A stretch of DNA of 51,763 bases from the NCBI GenBank assembly GCA_023258955.1, contig JAHFRE010000007.1, positions 1 to 51,763 on the forward strand. The letters run 5' to 3'. The translations under genes and the position numbers were made by a program. The notes below the pieces were generated by a model. That model was not told the origin of the DNA, searched no databases, and saw only the letters and a list, made by a program, of their open reading frames with translations. The DNA comes from Sterolibacterium sp. GTDB lineage: Bacteria; Pseudomonadota; Gammaproteobacteria; Burkholderiales; Rhodocyclaceae. Numbering within the stretch: the stretch's first letter is position 1; every line of letters begins with the position of its first letter. Shown piece after piece: positions 1 through 8,800 of this stretch.

Positions 1-1287
1 GCAGCCGATGCCGCCAATGCGGGGGGCATTGCCCCCCAATCTGAGATGGTCACGGCAATGGACGCCCCGGCGGCATTGGCGCTCTTTGTTGCGGCGCTGA
101 CGGAGGCGGCAACAGGAGCGGACGTCCCAACGGCAACCGCCGTGTTCGTGGCAGACACCGCCAGCGCAGCGACGGCGACCGAGCTTGCAGGAGTAGCAGC
201 AGCGTTCGTCGGCGCCGCTGTCGAAAATGCCTCAGGCGTCGATACGGTGTCAGCGTTCTGGGTTGCCTTTGCCTCGCTCACGGAGGTGAGTACGGTCGCC
301 GACGCGATTGCCCTGATGGGCCAATTCGTGGGCGTGGTGGCCGAATCTGCGACCGGTTCTGACATTGGGGTAGCCTGGACCGGTGTGGCCCGGGCGATGG
401 TGGAAGTCCTCACGGGAATCGATACAGGCTCCGCCACGATGGCTGGCGCCGGCCAGCAGTTGGAAGTCGGTGTCTCGAACGATTTACCGGCTGGCGTTGG
501 CACCATGCCCGTGCTGGAGACCGAGGCGGTGGCTGGCACCGATGGCACTGCGGCCGTGTTTGCCTCGCCGCAAGCGATCGCAGAGGTCAGCGTGGCTAGC
601 GATGGCAAGTCGGGGCAATTGGCAGCTGTGGGTGGCAGCAACGAATTGGCTTCTGCTGCCGATGTCGGGGCCAGCACGATGGCCGCTGTTGTTTCTACCG
701 GCGAACTGACTTCTGCTGTTGATGGTTCGGCGGGCGCCGTTGCCTTCACCCTCGTGATGGCGGAGTCGGGACTGGCTGGCGACGGTGGAGCTGCGACGTT
801 CTCCGCGGTGGCGGCAGCGCTCGAAGCCATTGCTGGAGTGGACTGGCCGGCGGTGGCGTTGAGCGCTGCAGCGGAATTGGTCGTCGGCGTGACTGCAGCG
901 GATTGGTTGGGTGCCGCGACAGTGGCGAACGCCGCGGCGGTTGAAGCGGTAGTGGGCTTAGATGCGACCGACGGCGAGGCTGGCCAATGGGTAGGGATTT
1001 ACGAGGTGGTGTCGGCGACCGACTCCGGGATAGTGGAGCTGGCGCGCTTGGCATTCGGCCTGGAGGACGTCAGCGCCACCGACTTGGTCCTGGCGAACGT
1101 GAATTTTCATGTTGGCACCGTCGAGTACGTGGTGGCAGTCGATATCTGGACCGGCGTACTCTGGGTTTTTGACCACCGCTTCGTAGTCTCCGGCGCCGGT
1201 CGATCGTTCTCGGTTCGGCGCGGCGGCATTTCGCCGGTGGCGATGGCGCCAAGGCATTTTGAGGTGACGGAGGCCGGCACGACATGA
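1..1287 (+). CDS. Ala/Val-rich repeat protein of prophage (5' end outside window)
   Basis: The reading frame is open from base 1, so the ATG at 46 is probably internal and the gene begins upstream. The 413 residues visible after that ATG are almost entirely degenerate tandem repeats of about 20 residues. Each unit is Ala/Val/Gly/Thr-rich and is marked by a Glu, three or four small residues, Gly/Ala, then an Asp (for example EAATGAD, ENASGVD, ESATGSD, EAIAGVD, EDVSATD). I count roughly 17 units. Only the last 50 or so residues are non-repetitive and contain aromatic and basic residues. It lies directly upstream of the head-tail connection genes, so a structural or virion-associated role is inferred. 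No enzymatic domain is recognised, and it could also be a decoration or fibrous spacer protein. Confidence 0.7.
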   Translation, partial: AADAANAGGIAPQSEMVTAMDAPAALALFVAALTEAATGADVPTATAVFVADTASAATATELAGVAAAFVGAAVENASGVDTVSAFWVAFASLTEVSTVADAIALMGQFVGVVAESATGSDIGVAWTGVARAMVEVLTGIDTGSATMAGAGQQLEVGVSNDLPAGVGTMPVLETEAVAGTDGTAAVFASPQAIAEVSVASDGKSGQLAAVGGSNELASAADVGASTMAAVVSTGELTSAVDGSAGAVAFTLVMAESGLAGDGGAATFSAVAAALEAIAGVDWPAVALSAAAELVVGVTAADWLGAATVANAAAVEAVVGLDATDGEAGQWVGIYEVVSATDSGIVELARLAFGLEDVSATDLVLANVNFHVGTVEYVVAVDIWTGVLWVFDHRFVVSGAGRSFSVRRGGISPVAMAPRHFEVTEAGTT

Positions 1288-1324
1288 GTGAAGCGATAGT
1301 CGCCAGAGATTTCGAGAGGTCCCG

Positions 1325-1642
1325 ATGACCGCGCGCCTGGACACCAAGGACCCGGCGGAAGAGCTCACCCTGACCTTTGACTTCTCGGTGGGACTTGGCG
1401 CAGACGATCTTCTGACGGGCACGCCGACCGTGACAGTGGCCGTCCTGATTGGGCGGGATCCTGATCCGGCATCACTATTGAATGGCGCACCAGCCATAGA
1501 CGGCACATCGACGCGTGTCTATCTGCCGGTTCAGGCGGGCAACGAGGGTTGCGATTATCTGATCAAAGTGGTTTGTGCGACCACGAGCCCATCCAAGGTC
1601 CTGGCGCTCTCCGCCGTGCTGCCGGTCCGTTCCTTGAACTGA
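1325..1642 (+). CDS. Small beta-rich phage protein, fiber-tail adaptor-like
   Basis: This is a 105-residue protein that starts at an ATG preceded by GAGAGGTCCC. Its N terminus reads MTARLDTKDPAEELTLTFDF, a pattern I associate with small phage proteins annotated as fiber-tail adaptor or Ig-like virion proteins. The rest is alternating hydrophobic beta strand and ends in LPVRSLN. There is no signal peptide or membrane helix. It sits between the repeat protein and the connector gene, followed by a terminator-like hairpin. The family assignment is from memory of similar sequences and the function is inferred from position. Confidence 0.6.
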   Translation: MTARLDTKDPAEELTLTFDFSVGLGADDLLTGTPTVTVAVLIGRDPDPASLLNGAPAIDGTSTRVYLPVQAGNEGCDYLIKVVCATTSPSKVLALSAVLPVRSLN

Positions 1643-1668
1643 GGGACCGTCGAATCTGATAAGCCAGG

Positions 1669-1689
1669 GCGCCTAAGGGCGCTCTTTTT
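1669..1689 (+). terminator. Terminator-like hairpin upstream of connector gene
   Basis: A short GC stem (GCGCC, loop TAAG, GGCGC) is followed by TCTTTTTA. It lies in the 59-bp gap before the connector gene. The stem is short, so it may attenuate rather than stop transcription. Confidence 0.5.
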
Positions 1690-1701
1690 ACTGGGAAATC
1701 C

Positions 1702-2550
1702 ATGCCCCTCCAGCTTCTGACGCCGCCGACGGCTGAGCCATTGCATCTTAACGATGCGATCGCCCACATCAAGCAAGACGCCGGGATCGATGACGCCCAT
1801 ATTTTGGCCACCATCGTGGCAGCGAGAAAGTCGGTCGAGAACCGGACCTGGCGGCAGCTGGTCTCAGCTCGCTACCGGCAGGTCCTGGACAGCTTTCCGG
1901 GGATGGGGGAGTTCGGTACCCGGTGGGGCTACCCCTTCATGCTACCGAGTAATGCCATCCTCCTGGATCGCGCGCCAGTGCTGCATGTCGAGTCGATCCA
2001 GTACCTGGCCATGGACGGCAGCACGCAAACGATGCCCGCGGCCGACTACACGGTGGACTACGCCTGCGAGCCGTGCAGGATCACCCCGCTCTTTGGCAAG
2101 ATCTGGCCGATCCCGCTGCCGCAGATCGGCGCGGCGTGGGTGACGTACAGCGCGGGCTTTGCCTCGCCGATTGTGGCGGACCCGGTGGCCGATACGGTGT
2201 CAGTCAGGATCTGGCGGCCGCTCGCCGTGGGCGACGTGGTCCAGTTTTCGAACAGCGGGGGCATTCCGCCCGCACCACTGCAAATCAACACCGACTACAC
2301 CCTGGTTTCTGTCCTGGCGGACGGCGTGTTTCAGGTCGCGTTGGCGGCCGGCGGGGCGGTGATCGATATCACCGATCGCGGCATTGGCCAGAGTTTCATC
2401 GGCGAGGTGCCTGGCGACATTCTCGCCTGGATACGAATGCGCGTGGGCTCCTTGGATGTCTTCCGCGAAGAGGCTATCGCCATGAGCCGCGGCAAGATTG
2501 AGAACCTGCCCTTCGTCGATTCGCTCTTTGATAGCTACACGACCTGGTGA
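1702..2550 (+). CDS. Head-tail connector protein, phiE125 gp8-like, with inserted beta domain
   Basis: This 282-residue protein resembles the phiE125 gp8 / gp6-like connector family, which forms the adaptor ring between portal and tail. Residues 1-150 show the typical layout: an N-terminal LxxxHIKxDAGIDD helix, a second helix with KSVENRTWRQL, then a beta segment ending in WVTYSAGF. The C-terminal helices (DILAWIRMRVG, then IENLPFVDSLFDSYTTW) are also typical. Between them, about residues 155-230 form an extra all-beta segment (VGDVVQF, INTDYTLVSV) that makes the protein longer than the roughly 180-200 residues usual for the family. It is followed 3 bp later by the head-closure gene. Confidence 0.85.
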   Translation: MPLQLLTPPTAEPLHLNDAIAHIKQDAGIDDAHILATIVAARKSVENRTWRQLVSARYRQVLDSFPGMGEFGTRWGYPFMLPSNAILLDRAPVLHVESIQYLAMDGSTQTMPAADYTVDYACEPCRITPLFGKIWPIPLPQIGAAWVTYSAGFASPIVADPVADTVSVRIWRPLAVGDVVQFSNSGGIPPAPLQINTDYTLVSVLADGVFQVALAAGGAVIDITDRGIGQSFIGEVPGDILAWIRMRVGSLDVFREEAIAMSRGKIENLPFVDSLFDSYTTW

Positions 2551-2553
2551 GCC

Positions 2554-2907
2554 ATGGCGGTCGTCTTCAAATCCGGAGACCTTCGGCACCGGGTCGACAT
2601 TCAGGTCCCAGTGGTTGCGACCGGCGAGATCGGTGGCGGGATCAAGACCTGGCAGACGGTTGCCAATGTAGCGGCTTGCATCACTCCGACGTCCGGATCC
2701 GAGCGCATGGCTGCGGCGGCGATTCAGTCGTCGGTCAGCCACACCATCATGATCCGTTGGAAGGCCCTCTTTGCCGATCCGAAGGTGGTGGCGACGATGC
2801 GCATCGTCTACGGCACTCGGATCTTCAATATTCACGATAGCGAGAACGTGGAAGAGCGCAATCGCATCATCGTGCTGTCGGCGTCCGAAGGAATGAATGA
2901 TGGCTGA
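2554..2907 (+). CDS. Phage head closure protein (head-tail joining, SPP1 gp16-like)
   Basis: This 117-residue protein matches the head-tail joining family. The N terminus contains LRHRVDIQVP, followed by a tryptophan-containing KTWQTV segment and the family-typical SHTIMIRW strand, then MRIVYGTRIFNIHDSENVEERNRIIVL. Such proteins sit under the connector ring and close the capsid exit until the tail docks. The start ATG follows the connector stop by 3 bp, and the C terminus overlaps the next gene, indicating translational coupling. Confidence 0.87.
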   Translation: MAVVFKSGDLRHRVDIQVPVVATGEIGGGIKTWQTVANVAACITPTSGSERMAAAAIQSSVSHTIMIRWKALFADPKVVATMRIVYGTRIFNIHDSENVEERNRIIVLSASEGMNDG

Positions 2908-3376
2908 GGCAAAAGTGGAGGGCCTGTCTGATCTGTGGGCTGCGATGCAGGACGTGCCGGTCAAGATCGAGACCAATATCCTGCGCGGGGGGCTGCGCGC
3001 AATGGCTATTCCCATCCAGCAGGAAGCGAAGAGCCTCGTGCACAACGTGTCGGGCGACCTAGCGAAGTCAATTCGGATTGCGACCGGGTCAAGAAATGGC
3101 ACGGTGTACGCCAAGGTGATTGCCGGCAAGCACAAGAAGCCGGGCGACCCCTTCTACGCTCACATGGTGGAGTTTGGCACCGCGGCGCATTGGATCAAGC
3201 CGCGATACACCAAGTCGCTCGCTTTTGGTGGCGTGATGCGCGATGCCGTGCGTCACCCCGGCGCGCAGAAGAAGCCCTTTATGCGCCCGGCGATGGATGG
3301 GCGAGCCCAAGAGGGACTGGAGGCCATGGCGGACTATATGGCGGACCGGCTACCCAAGGAACTTGCCAAACTGTGA
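2897..3376 (+). CDS. HK97 gp10-like phage morphogenesis protein
   Basis: This 159-residue protein belongs to the HK97 gp10 family, required for tail completion or head-tail joining. It shows an N-terminal helix (VEGLSDLWAAMQDV), the RGGLRAMAIPIQQEAKSLV helix, then the conserved YAHMVEFGTAAH segment and a C-terminal RPAMDGRAQEGLEAMADYM helix. It begins inside the upstream gene (GAAGGA Shine-Dalgarno, with ATG at 2897 or 2900), and its stop codon overlaps the GTG of the next gene. Confidence 0.88.
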   Translation: MMAEAKVEGLSDLWAAMQDVPVKIETNILRGGLRAMAIPIQQEAKSLVHNVSGDLAKSIRIATGSRNGTVYAKVIAGKHKKPGDPFYAHMVEFGTAAHWIKPRYTKSLAFGGVMRDAVRHPGAQKKPFMRPAMDGRAQEGLEAMADYMADRLPKELAKL

Positions 3377-3771
3377 AACCGGAAAAGGTCATCTTTACCC
3401 TGCTCGGTGCCGATGCAGGGGTGGCGGCGCTGGCCAGCCACCGCCTCTATTCGGAGGTGGCCCCGCAGGGAACAGCAAAGCCGTTCATTGTCCTGGGCTT
3501 GATTGGCGACAAGCCGGATTACCCGATCGATGCCACACCGGGTACGGATCCCTGGACGGGCAGGGTGCAGGTGACTTGCTTTGGCGCGACATCGGAATCG
3601 TCAAAAGGGTTGGCGGAGGCCGCCATGACCGCTTGCTACAAGAAGAGCGGGATCATCGGCGGCGTGCAGGTCATCGCCGTCTTGGTCGACACCCGCGGTG
3701 CTTCGCACTACGACATGGATGTGGACACCTACCAGCAGTCCGTCGATTTTGTTGTGCATTACTACCGATAG
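3373..3771 (+). CDS. DUF3168 / gp17-like tail completion protein
   Basis: This 132-residue protein starts at a GTG that overlaps the TGA of the gp10-like gene (GTGA). The body matches the DUF3168 tail-terminator family: an N-terminal helix with LLGADAGVAALASHRLY, a strand pair around PFIVLGLIGDK, the WTGRVQVTCFG strand, a helix rich in small residues (GLAEAAMTACYK) and the closing strand YQQSVDFVVHYYR. These proteins cap the tail tube at the head-proximal end. An open reading frame extends upstream to 2935 in this frame, but it overlaps the gp10-like gene completely and is not translated as such. Confidence 0.85.
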   Translation: MKPEKVIFTLLGADAGVAALASHRLYSEVAPQGTAKPFIVLGLIGDKPDYPIDATPGTDPWTGRVQVTCFGATSESSKGLAEAAMTACYKKSGIIGGVQVIAVLVDTRGASHYDMDVDTYQQSVDFVVHYYR

Positions 3772-3794
3772 CACCTTTCAACCGCAATACCGCA

Positions 3795-3818
3795 GCCGCC
3801 CGTAAGGCGGCCTTTTTA
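3795..3818 (+). terminator. Rho-independent terminator before tail tube gene
   Basis: The stem GCCGCC, loop CGTAA, GGCGGC is followed by CTTTTTA. It separates the connector genes from the tail tube gene, whose own AAGGAG ribosome site lies just downstream. Confidence 0.7.
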
Positions 3819-3835
3819 CGTCCAAGGAGTCTCCC

Positions 3836-5047
3836 ATGGTCATGTCATCTGGCGTATTCAAACAAGTCACCTACAAGGCCGAGACGGTCTTTGGCACAGC
3901 GCCCGGTGCATCCGGTGCGCAAATTATCCGGCGCGTGGAATCGGTCCTGGATCTTTCCAAAGATACGTTCAGCTCGAACGAAATCCGAACCGACATGCAG
4001 GTGGCTGACTTTCGCCACGGTACACGGCGCGTCAAAGGCTCGCTCAAGGGGGAACTTTCACCCAAGACCTATGCCGACTTTATCGCCGCAGTCGTGCGGC
4101 GCGACTTTGCCTCGGTGAGCCCTATTGCGAGTGCATCGATCACGATTGCGGGCACCGGCCCCACGTGGACACTGACCCGGGCGGCGGGGTCGTTTCTCAC
4201 CGATGGTGTGAAGGTCGGCGACGTGATTCGCCTGAGCGTGGGCGTATTCAATGCGGCGAATCTCAACAGGAACCTGATGGTGACCGCTTTGACCGCCACC
4301 GTCGCCACGGTGATCGTCTTGAATGGGACTGCGCTCGTTGCGGAAGGCCCGATTGCCGCGTCGACAGTGACGGTGGTTGGCAAGAAGACCTACATGCCGA
4401 CCTCGGGTCACACGGCGAAGTCGTTCTCTTACGAGCATTTCAACGCGGATACGAGCCTCTCTGAGCTCTTCACCGGCGTCAAGATGGACACGATGGCCAT
4501 CGCGCTGCCGCCCACCGGCATGGGCACCATCGACTTCGGTCTCATTGGTCAGAACATCACCACGGGTTCCTCCGCCTACTACACGGGAGCGACAGCGGCC
4601 TCCGCGACCGGCGTGGTCTCCGCCGTCAATGGGGTGTTGCTCATCAGCGGTACGCCGGTGGCGAACTGCACGGGCCTCACGATCAACGTCGCCGGCGCGC
4701 TTTCGGGGGATCCAGTGGTGGGGCAGAACTTTGTGCCCTATGTCTTCCCGGGCCGGATGACGGTGACTGGGCAATTCACGGCCTACTTTGATTCCGGCAC
4801 CTTCCGCGACAACTTTATCAACGAGGACGTGATCGGCATCTCCGTGGCGCTCACGAGCAGCAATGTCGCTGCCGCCGATTTCATTGCCTTCAGCCTACCG
4901 GCCTTAAAACTGAGCAGTTGCACCAAGACGGATACGGAAAAGGGAATCATCGCCACGTACGCCTTCACGGCGCTGCTCAACACTGCCGGCGGCACTGGCA
5001 CCGCAAGTGAGCAAACCACCATCGTCGTTCAGGATTCGGCCGCTTAA
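3836..5047 (+). CDS. Major tail protein (phage tail tube protein)
   Basis: This 403-residue protein starts 8 bp after AAGGAG. Features of siphovirus tail tube proteins are present: GVFKQVTYKAETVFGTAPG at the N terminus, the conserved RTDMQVADFRHGTRRVKGSLKG region, YADFIAAVVRRDF, later SFSYEHFNADTSLSELFTG, and a C-terminal half with FRDNFINEDVIG. A beta domain (residues about 95-185, with VGDVIRL and NLNRNLMVTAL) is inserted, as in other decorated tube proteins. Position just upstream of the chaperone and tape-measure genes supports the call. It polymerises as hexameric rings around the tape measure. Confidence 0.88.
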   Translation: MVMSSGVFKQVTYKAETVFGTAPGASGAQIIRRVESVLDLSKDTFSSNEIRTDMQVADFRHGTRRVKGSLKGELSPKTYADFIAAVVRRDFASVSPIASASITIAGTGPTWTLTRAAGSFLTDGVKVGDVIRLSVGVFNAANLNRNLMVTALTATVATVIVLNGTALVAEGPIAASTVTVVGKKTYMPTSGHTAKSFSYEHFNADTSLSELFTGVKMDTMAIALPPTGMGTIDFGLIGQNITTGSSAYYTGATAASATGVVSAVNGVLLISGTPVANCTGLTINVAGALSGDPVVGQNFVPYVFPGRMTVTGQFTAYFDSGTFRDNFINEDVIGISVALTSSNVAAADFIAFSLPALKLSSCTKTDTEKGIIATYAFTALLNTAGGTGTASEQTTIVVQDSAA

Positions 5048-5069
5048 GCGATCCATTGCACCAAACCAA

Positions 5070-5100
5070 GGGTCGCGTTTGAAACGCGACCCATTTCTTT
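5070..5100 (+). terminator. Strong hairpin with T-rich tail after tail tube gene
   Basis: An 11-bp near-perfect inverted repeat (GGGTCGCGTTT / AAACGCGACCC, separated by one base) is followed by ATTTCTTT. This would reduce read-through from the highly expressed tail tube gene into the chaperone and tape-measure genes. Confidence 0.75.
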
Positions 5101-5120
5101 ACCCATAGGAGACCACGCGA

Positions 5121-5552
5121 ATGAATAGCGCAGCGGCAACCGTACTGAATTCCCTCCTCGACATCTCGACCATCAGCGAATTGACCGAGGCCGACGTCGT
5201 CATCAAACATCCCGTCACCGGGGCGCCCACGGGTGCCCTGGTGACGTTGGCCGGTCCCGAGCACCCCAAGAGAAAGCAGCTCCTCTTCACCCGCACCCGG
5301 AAGTTGCGCGCCAAATTCCAGAAGGCCGGCAAGGTGCAGCTGGATGATCCCGAGGACGAAGAGGCGGATGGCCTGAGTTATCTTGCCGCTTGCACCCTGG
5401 GCTGGATCGGGATTGGCGAGGACGGCAAAGAGATTCCGTTTTCGACGCAGGCCGCGGCGGACCTCTATGCGCGGGTCGGCTGGCTCAAAGCCCAGGTCGC
5501 TGCCGCCCTGGAGGAGAAGGAAAATTTTATCAGGGCCTGCGGGACGGACTGA
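5121..5552 (+). CDS. Tail assembly chaperone, short form (lambda gpG analogue)
   Basis: This 143-residue protein, starting after AGGAG, has a beta-rich N-terminal half (VVIKHPVTGAPTGALVTLAGPEHPKRKQ), an acidic linker (DDPEDEEADG) and a helical C terminus. It lies between the tail tube and tape-measure genes, the invariant location of siphovirus tail assembly chaperones, which bind the tape measure and recruit tube subunits. The frame ends at 5552, but a slippery heptamer just before the stop leads into a second open frame (see the 5121-5890 entry). Confidence 0.82.
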   Translation: MNSAAATVLNSLLDISTISELTEADVVIKHPVTGAPTGALVTLAGPEHPKRKQLLFTRTRKLRAKFQKAGKVQLDDPEDEEADGLSYLAACTLGWIGIGEDGKEIPFSTQAAADLYARVGWLKAQVAAALEEKENFIRACGTD

Positions 5553-5890
5553 TTTGCCACGCTGAGCAGCAGTTCGCGTTGGGCCGGTGCGATAAAGACG
5601 GCACCACGTTTCGGCAGCACCTGGAGGCGGTGGCCCAGGCAACCGGCGCGACGCCGCCCGAGTTGATCCCTCTGCCCATCCCCGCAGGTTGTGGCGCGGT
5701 CTGGTCAGTGTTCCTGCAGTTGAACGCGAGGCGTGGCAACAACGGCATGGCGGCGTCTCCCATTGAGCTCGCCGACATCGTCGCCTGGCAGCAGCTCATG
5801 GGTGTGGCCCTCACATCCTGGGAAATCGAGACCCTTTTGCAGCTGGATTCCGTCGCCCTCGCGGCGCCAACCTCAATGGACAAGACATGA
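5121..5890 (+). CDS. Tail assembly chaperone, -1 frameshift fusion (lambda gpGT analogue)
   Basis: Slipping back one base at 5522-5528 joins the first 136 codons of the short chaperone to a -1-frame segment running to the TGA at 5888-5890, giving a product of about 256 residues. The added part reads YQGLRDGLICHAEQQFALGR onward, through a helical region with IELADIVAWQQLMG, and shows protein-like composition with no good independent start codon. The fusion ends in an ATGA overlap with the tape-measure start. Lambda makes gpG and gpGT this way, and many long-tailed phages share the arrangement. The frameshift is inferred from sequence, not shown. Confidence 0.75.
5522..5528 (+). other. Slippery heptamer A AAT TTT (-1 programmed frameshift site)
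   Basis: In the zero frame the codons are GAA AAT TTT ATC. The seven bases AAATTTT fit the X-XXY-YYZ rule, so tRNAs on AAT and TTT can re-pair on AAA and TTT. The next -1 codon is TAT, which enters the downstream open frame. The zero-frame stop is 22 bases further on. Confidence 0.75.
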
Positions 5891-8800
5891 GCGATATCAC
5901 GATTGGCAATCTGGTCGTCCAGATGTCGGCCAATGTCGCCCGACTGTCCTCCGACATGCGGGAAGCGAAGTACGCGGTCACCGAGGCCTCGAGCCAAATC
6001 AGCGAAGCAGCCGAGAGTGCGATGCATGCGCTCGAAGCGATGGGCGTTGGGCTGTCCATCGCGGAGTTTGCCGAGTTCGTGCGCCACACGTCGGAAGCCG
6101 CTGAGCATTTGCTCAATCTGCAGAAGGCGACCGGCATTGCCGTCGAGGCGTTGTCCGGCCTGAGTCTACTTGCCAAGCAAAACGGCACCGACATCGACTC
6201 CTTGGCCCGCGCCGTCGAAAAACTTTCCGTGAACATGGGCAAGACCCCCGAGGATTTCAAAGCGCTGGGCGTCTCTGCCAAGGATCCGATGGAGGCCTTC
6301 AAGCAACTGGCCGACGTCTTCAATCTGATCCCGGACATCCAGACGCGGAACGCCGTGGCGATGAAGGCGCTCGGCAAATCCTGGGCCGAGGTGGCACCGG
6401 TGATGTCGCTCGGTTCTGAGGAGATCGGCAAGACCGTGGAGAAGGGACTGGCGCTCTCCCACATGAACACGGAGTTGGCCCGGGCCTCCAAGGAATTCAA
6501 CGACAAGTGGGTCGAATTGACCGGTACTGGCGGCTTTGCCAACCAGATGCTTGCGGCGCTGCTGCCCACCATGAACGGTGTGGTCGACGACTTCCTGGCC
6601 TTACGGGATAGCGCTGGCGGGAGCGGCACGGCTTTCGAGAAGTTTGGCGCGTCGGTGGCCTCCGTCGTTTCAACCACCAAGGACGTGGTGGTCTGGCTCA
6701 CCAACCACAAGGAAGCGGTGGAAGCGGTGGCTGGTGCCTACGGCTCCTGGAAGATCGCGACATGGCTTGGTCCGCTCATTACCGGCTACGCCCAGGCCGC
6801 AGTCGCCACCTACGAAAAAGTCACCGCGGACATGGCCTTGAAGGCGGCGACCTTGGCTGCTGCCGAAGCGAATGTTGCGGCGACGGCGTCCACCGCGGCG
6901 CTCACCGCCACCCGGGTGGCTGAACTGCGCGCGGCGGTCCTGGCCGCCGAGGGAGAAGTGGCGCTGGAAATTGCCACGAACGGCTTGATTCCCGCCCAAG
7001 CCCGGGCGACTGCCGCCGAACTCGCTCATGTGACGGCGCTGGAAGCGCTGGTCGTGGCGCAAGAAGGTGCATCGGTCACCGCGGCGGCCGCAGGCGGGGC
7101 GGTGACGCTCTTGGGTGGTCCCGTGGGCGTCATCATCACCCTCCTGGGGCTCGCCGCCACGGCCTGGTTTGCCTTTGGCGAGTCGGGCAAAACGGCGCTC
7201 GACAAGCTGATTCCCTCGGCGGACGACGCCCAGGCGCGGCTCGACAAGATCAACCAGACACTGAAGTACGGCACCGGCGAGCGGGCGCAGATCGAAGCGC
7301 AGCTCGCAGCCATCTCCGCCAAGAAGGTGGAGCTCTATCAGCAGGAGGAGTATTTCGTCAAAGGCCAGCTTGAGGAGCTCGACAAGACCCGAGCCACACT
7401 CCTGCAGCAGCGAGACGCCTTGGATGCGATCGATGCCAAGCAAAAGGCCGCTGCGGGCTCGGCGGGTACACTGACCCAGGCGCAGAAGGATGCGGCGCAA
7501 GCGGCAGCAGACTTCCTGGCCAAGGGCACCCAGGCGGCGGATGACCAAGTTGCCAAGTACAACGTGTTGGTCGATCGGGTCAATGCCTACGCCGCGCAGA
7601 TCTCCCTGGCGGTGGATCAGAACAAGGTCGTGACCGAAGGAGAAAAGCTCAACCTGGCCGTGAAAGACATGCTTGCCAAGTCGATCCTTGGCGTGGACGC
7701 TGGGATGAAGGCATTGCTGAAGTCGGCCGCCGCTTACATCCTGCAGAAGGAAGCGGAGCGAAAGGCCGAGGAAGATGCCACGAAGGCCCTCAAGGATCGG
7801 GCCACTGTCCTGGCGGCGGTGGACAAGGTGACCCAGGAGGTTGCCAAGTCGACGGAAGCCTTCGCCCTCAAGCAAAAGGAGTCCATCGATGCGCTAAAGA
7901 CCGGGATTGCAGAAATCGACATGAGTCCGCAGGAGCGGGCCGTGACGCAAGCCATGGCGGTAATCGACAAGGCCCTGGAGCAGGAAATCGAAAAGGTTTC
8001 CGAACTCATGGGCGCCAAAGGCTGGGGCGGCACCGAAGAGTTCGACCGGGTAATCGGCGCGTTGCAGCAGTCGGCAGAGAAGCAAAAAGTCATTGTCACC
8101 GACCTCATCAACTTCAAGATCGCGAAGGAGCGCGATTGGGTGACGGGCACGAACCAGGCGTTCATGGACTACGTGAGCAACGCGGCGAACGCCGCCAGTC
8201 AGGCGAAGGCCTTCTGGACTGCAGCGCTCACCGGCATGGAGGATCTCCTGACCAAGTTCTTCACGACGGGGAAACTCGGATTCTCCGACTTCATCAAGGT
8301 CATCGAAGCGCAGCTCGCCAAGATGGCCGCCCAGCAGATCGTCGTGTCCATTGTCGGGGAAGTCACCGGGGGTGCTGTCGCAGGGGCAGCCGCAGGAGCA
8401 GCCGGTTCAGCCGGCGGCGCTGCTGCGGGAGGGTTCATGTCGTCTGCCGCCGGGAGCATGCTCGCAGCCAATGCGGGGACGATTGGGGCGATGCAAGGCG
8501 GGGTCGGTTCCGCCTTTGCCGACTATCTGGCGACCAACGGCTTTATTTCCTCGGCAGGATCCTACATGGCGGCCGAGGTCGTTCCTGTCCTCGGCGAGGT
8601 GGTGCTGGCAATCGGGGCGCTCAATGCCCTCTTCGGCAGCCACGGCACGCCGACATTTTCCACCGGCAACAACACCACCAATTTCGATACGTCGGGGAAT
8701 ATCCAAAACGCGACATCGCAATTCGGTGGGACCAGCGCCACGGCGGATGCGATGGTCCAAATGATGGAGACGACGTACACGACGTTCATGACCTCGATCG

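Noticed and set aside
746-1506. Open frames on the minus strand opposite the Ala-rich repeat protein
   Set aside because: They are Pro/Arg/Ser-rich mirror frames of a GC-rich repetitive gene with no ribosome sites.
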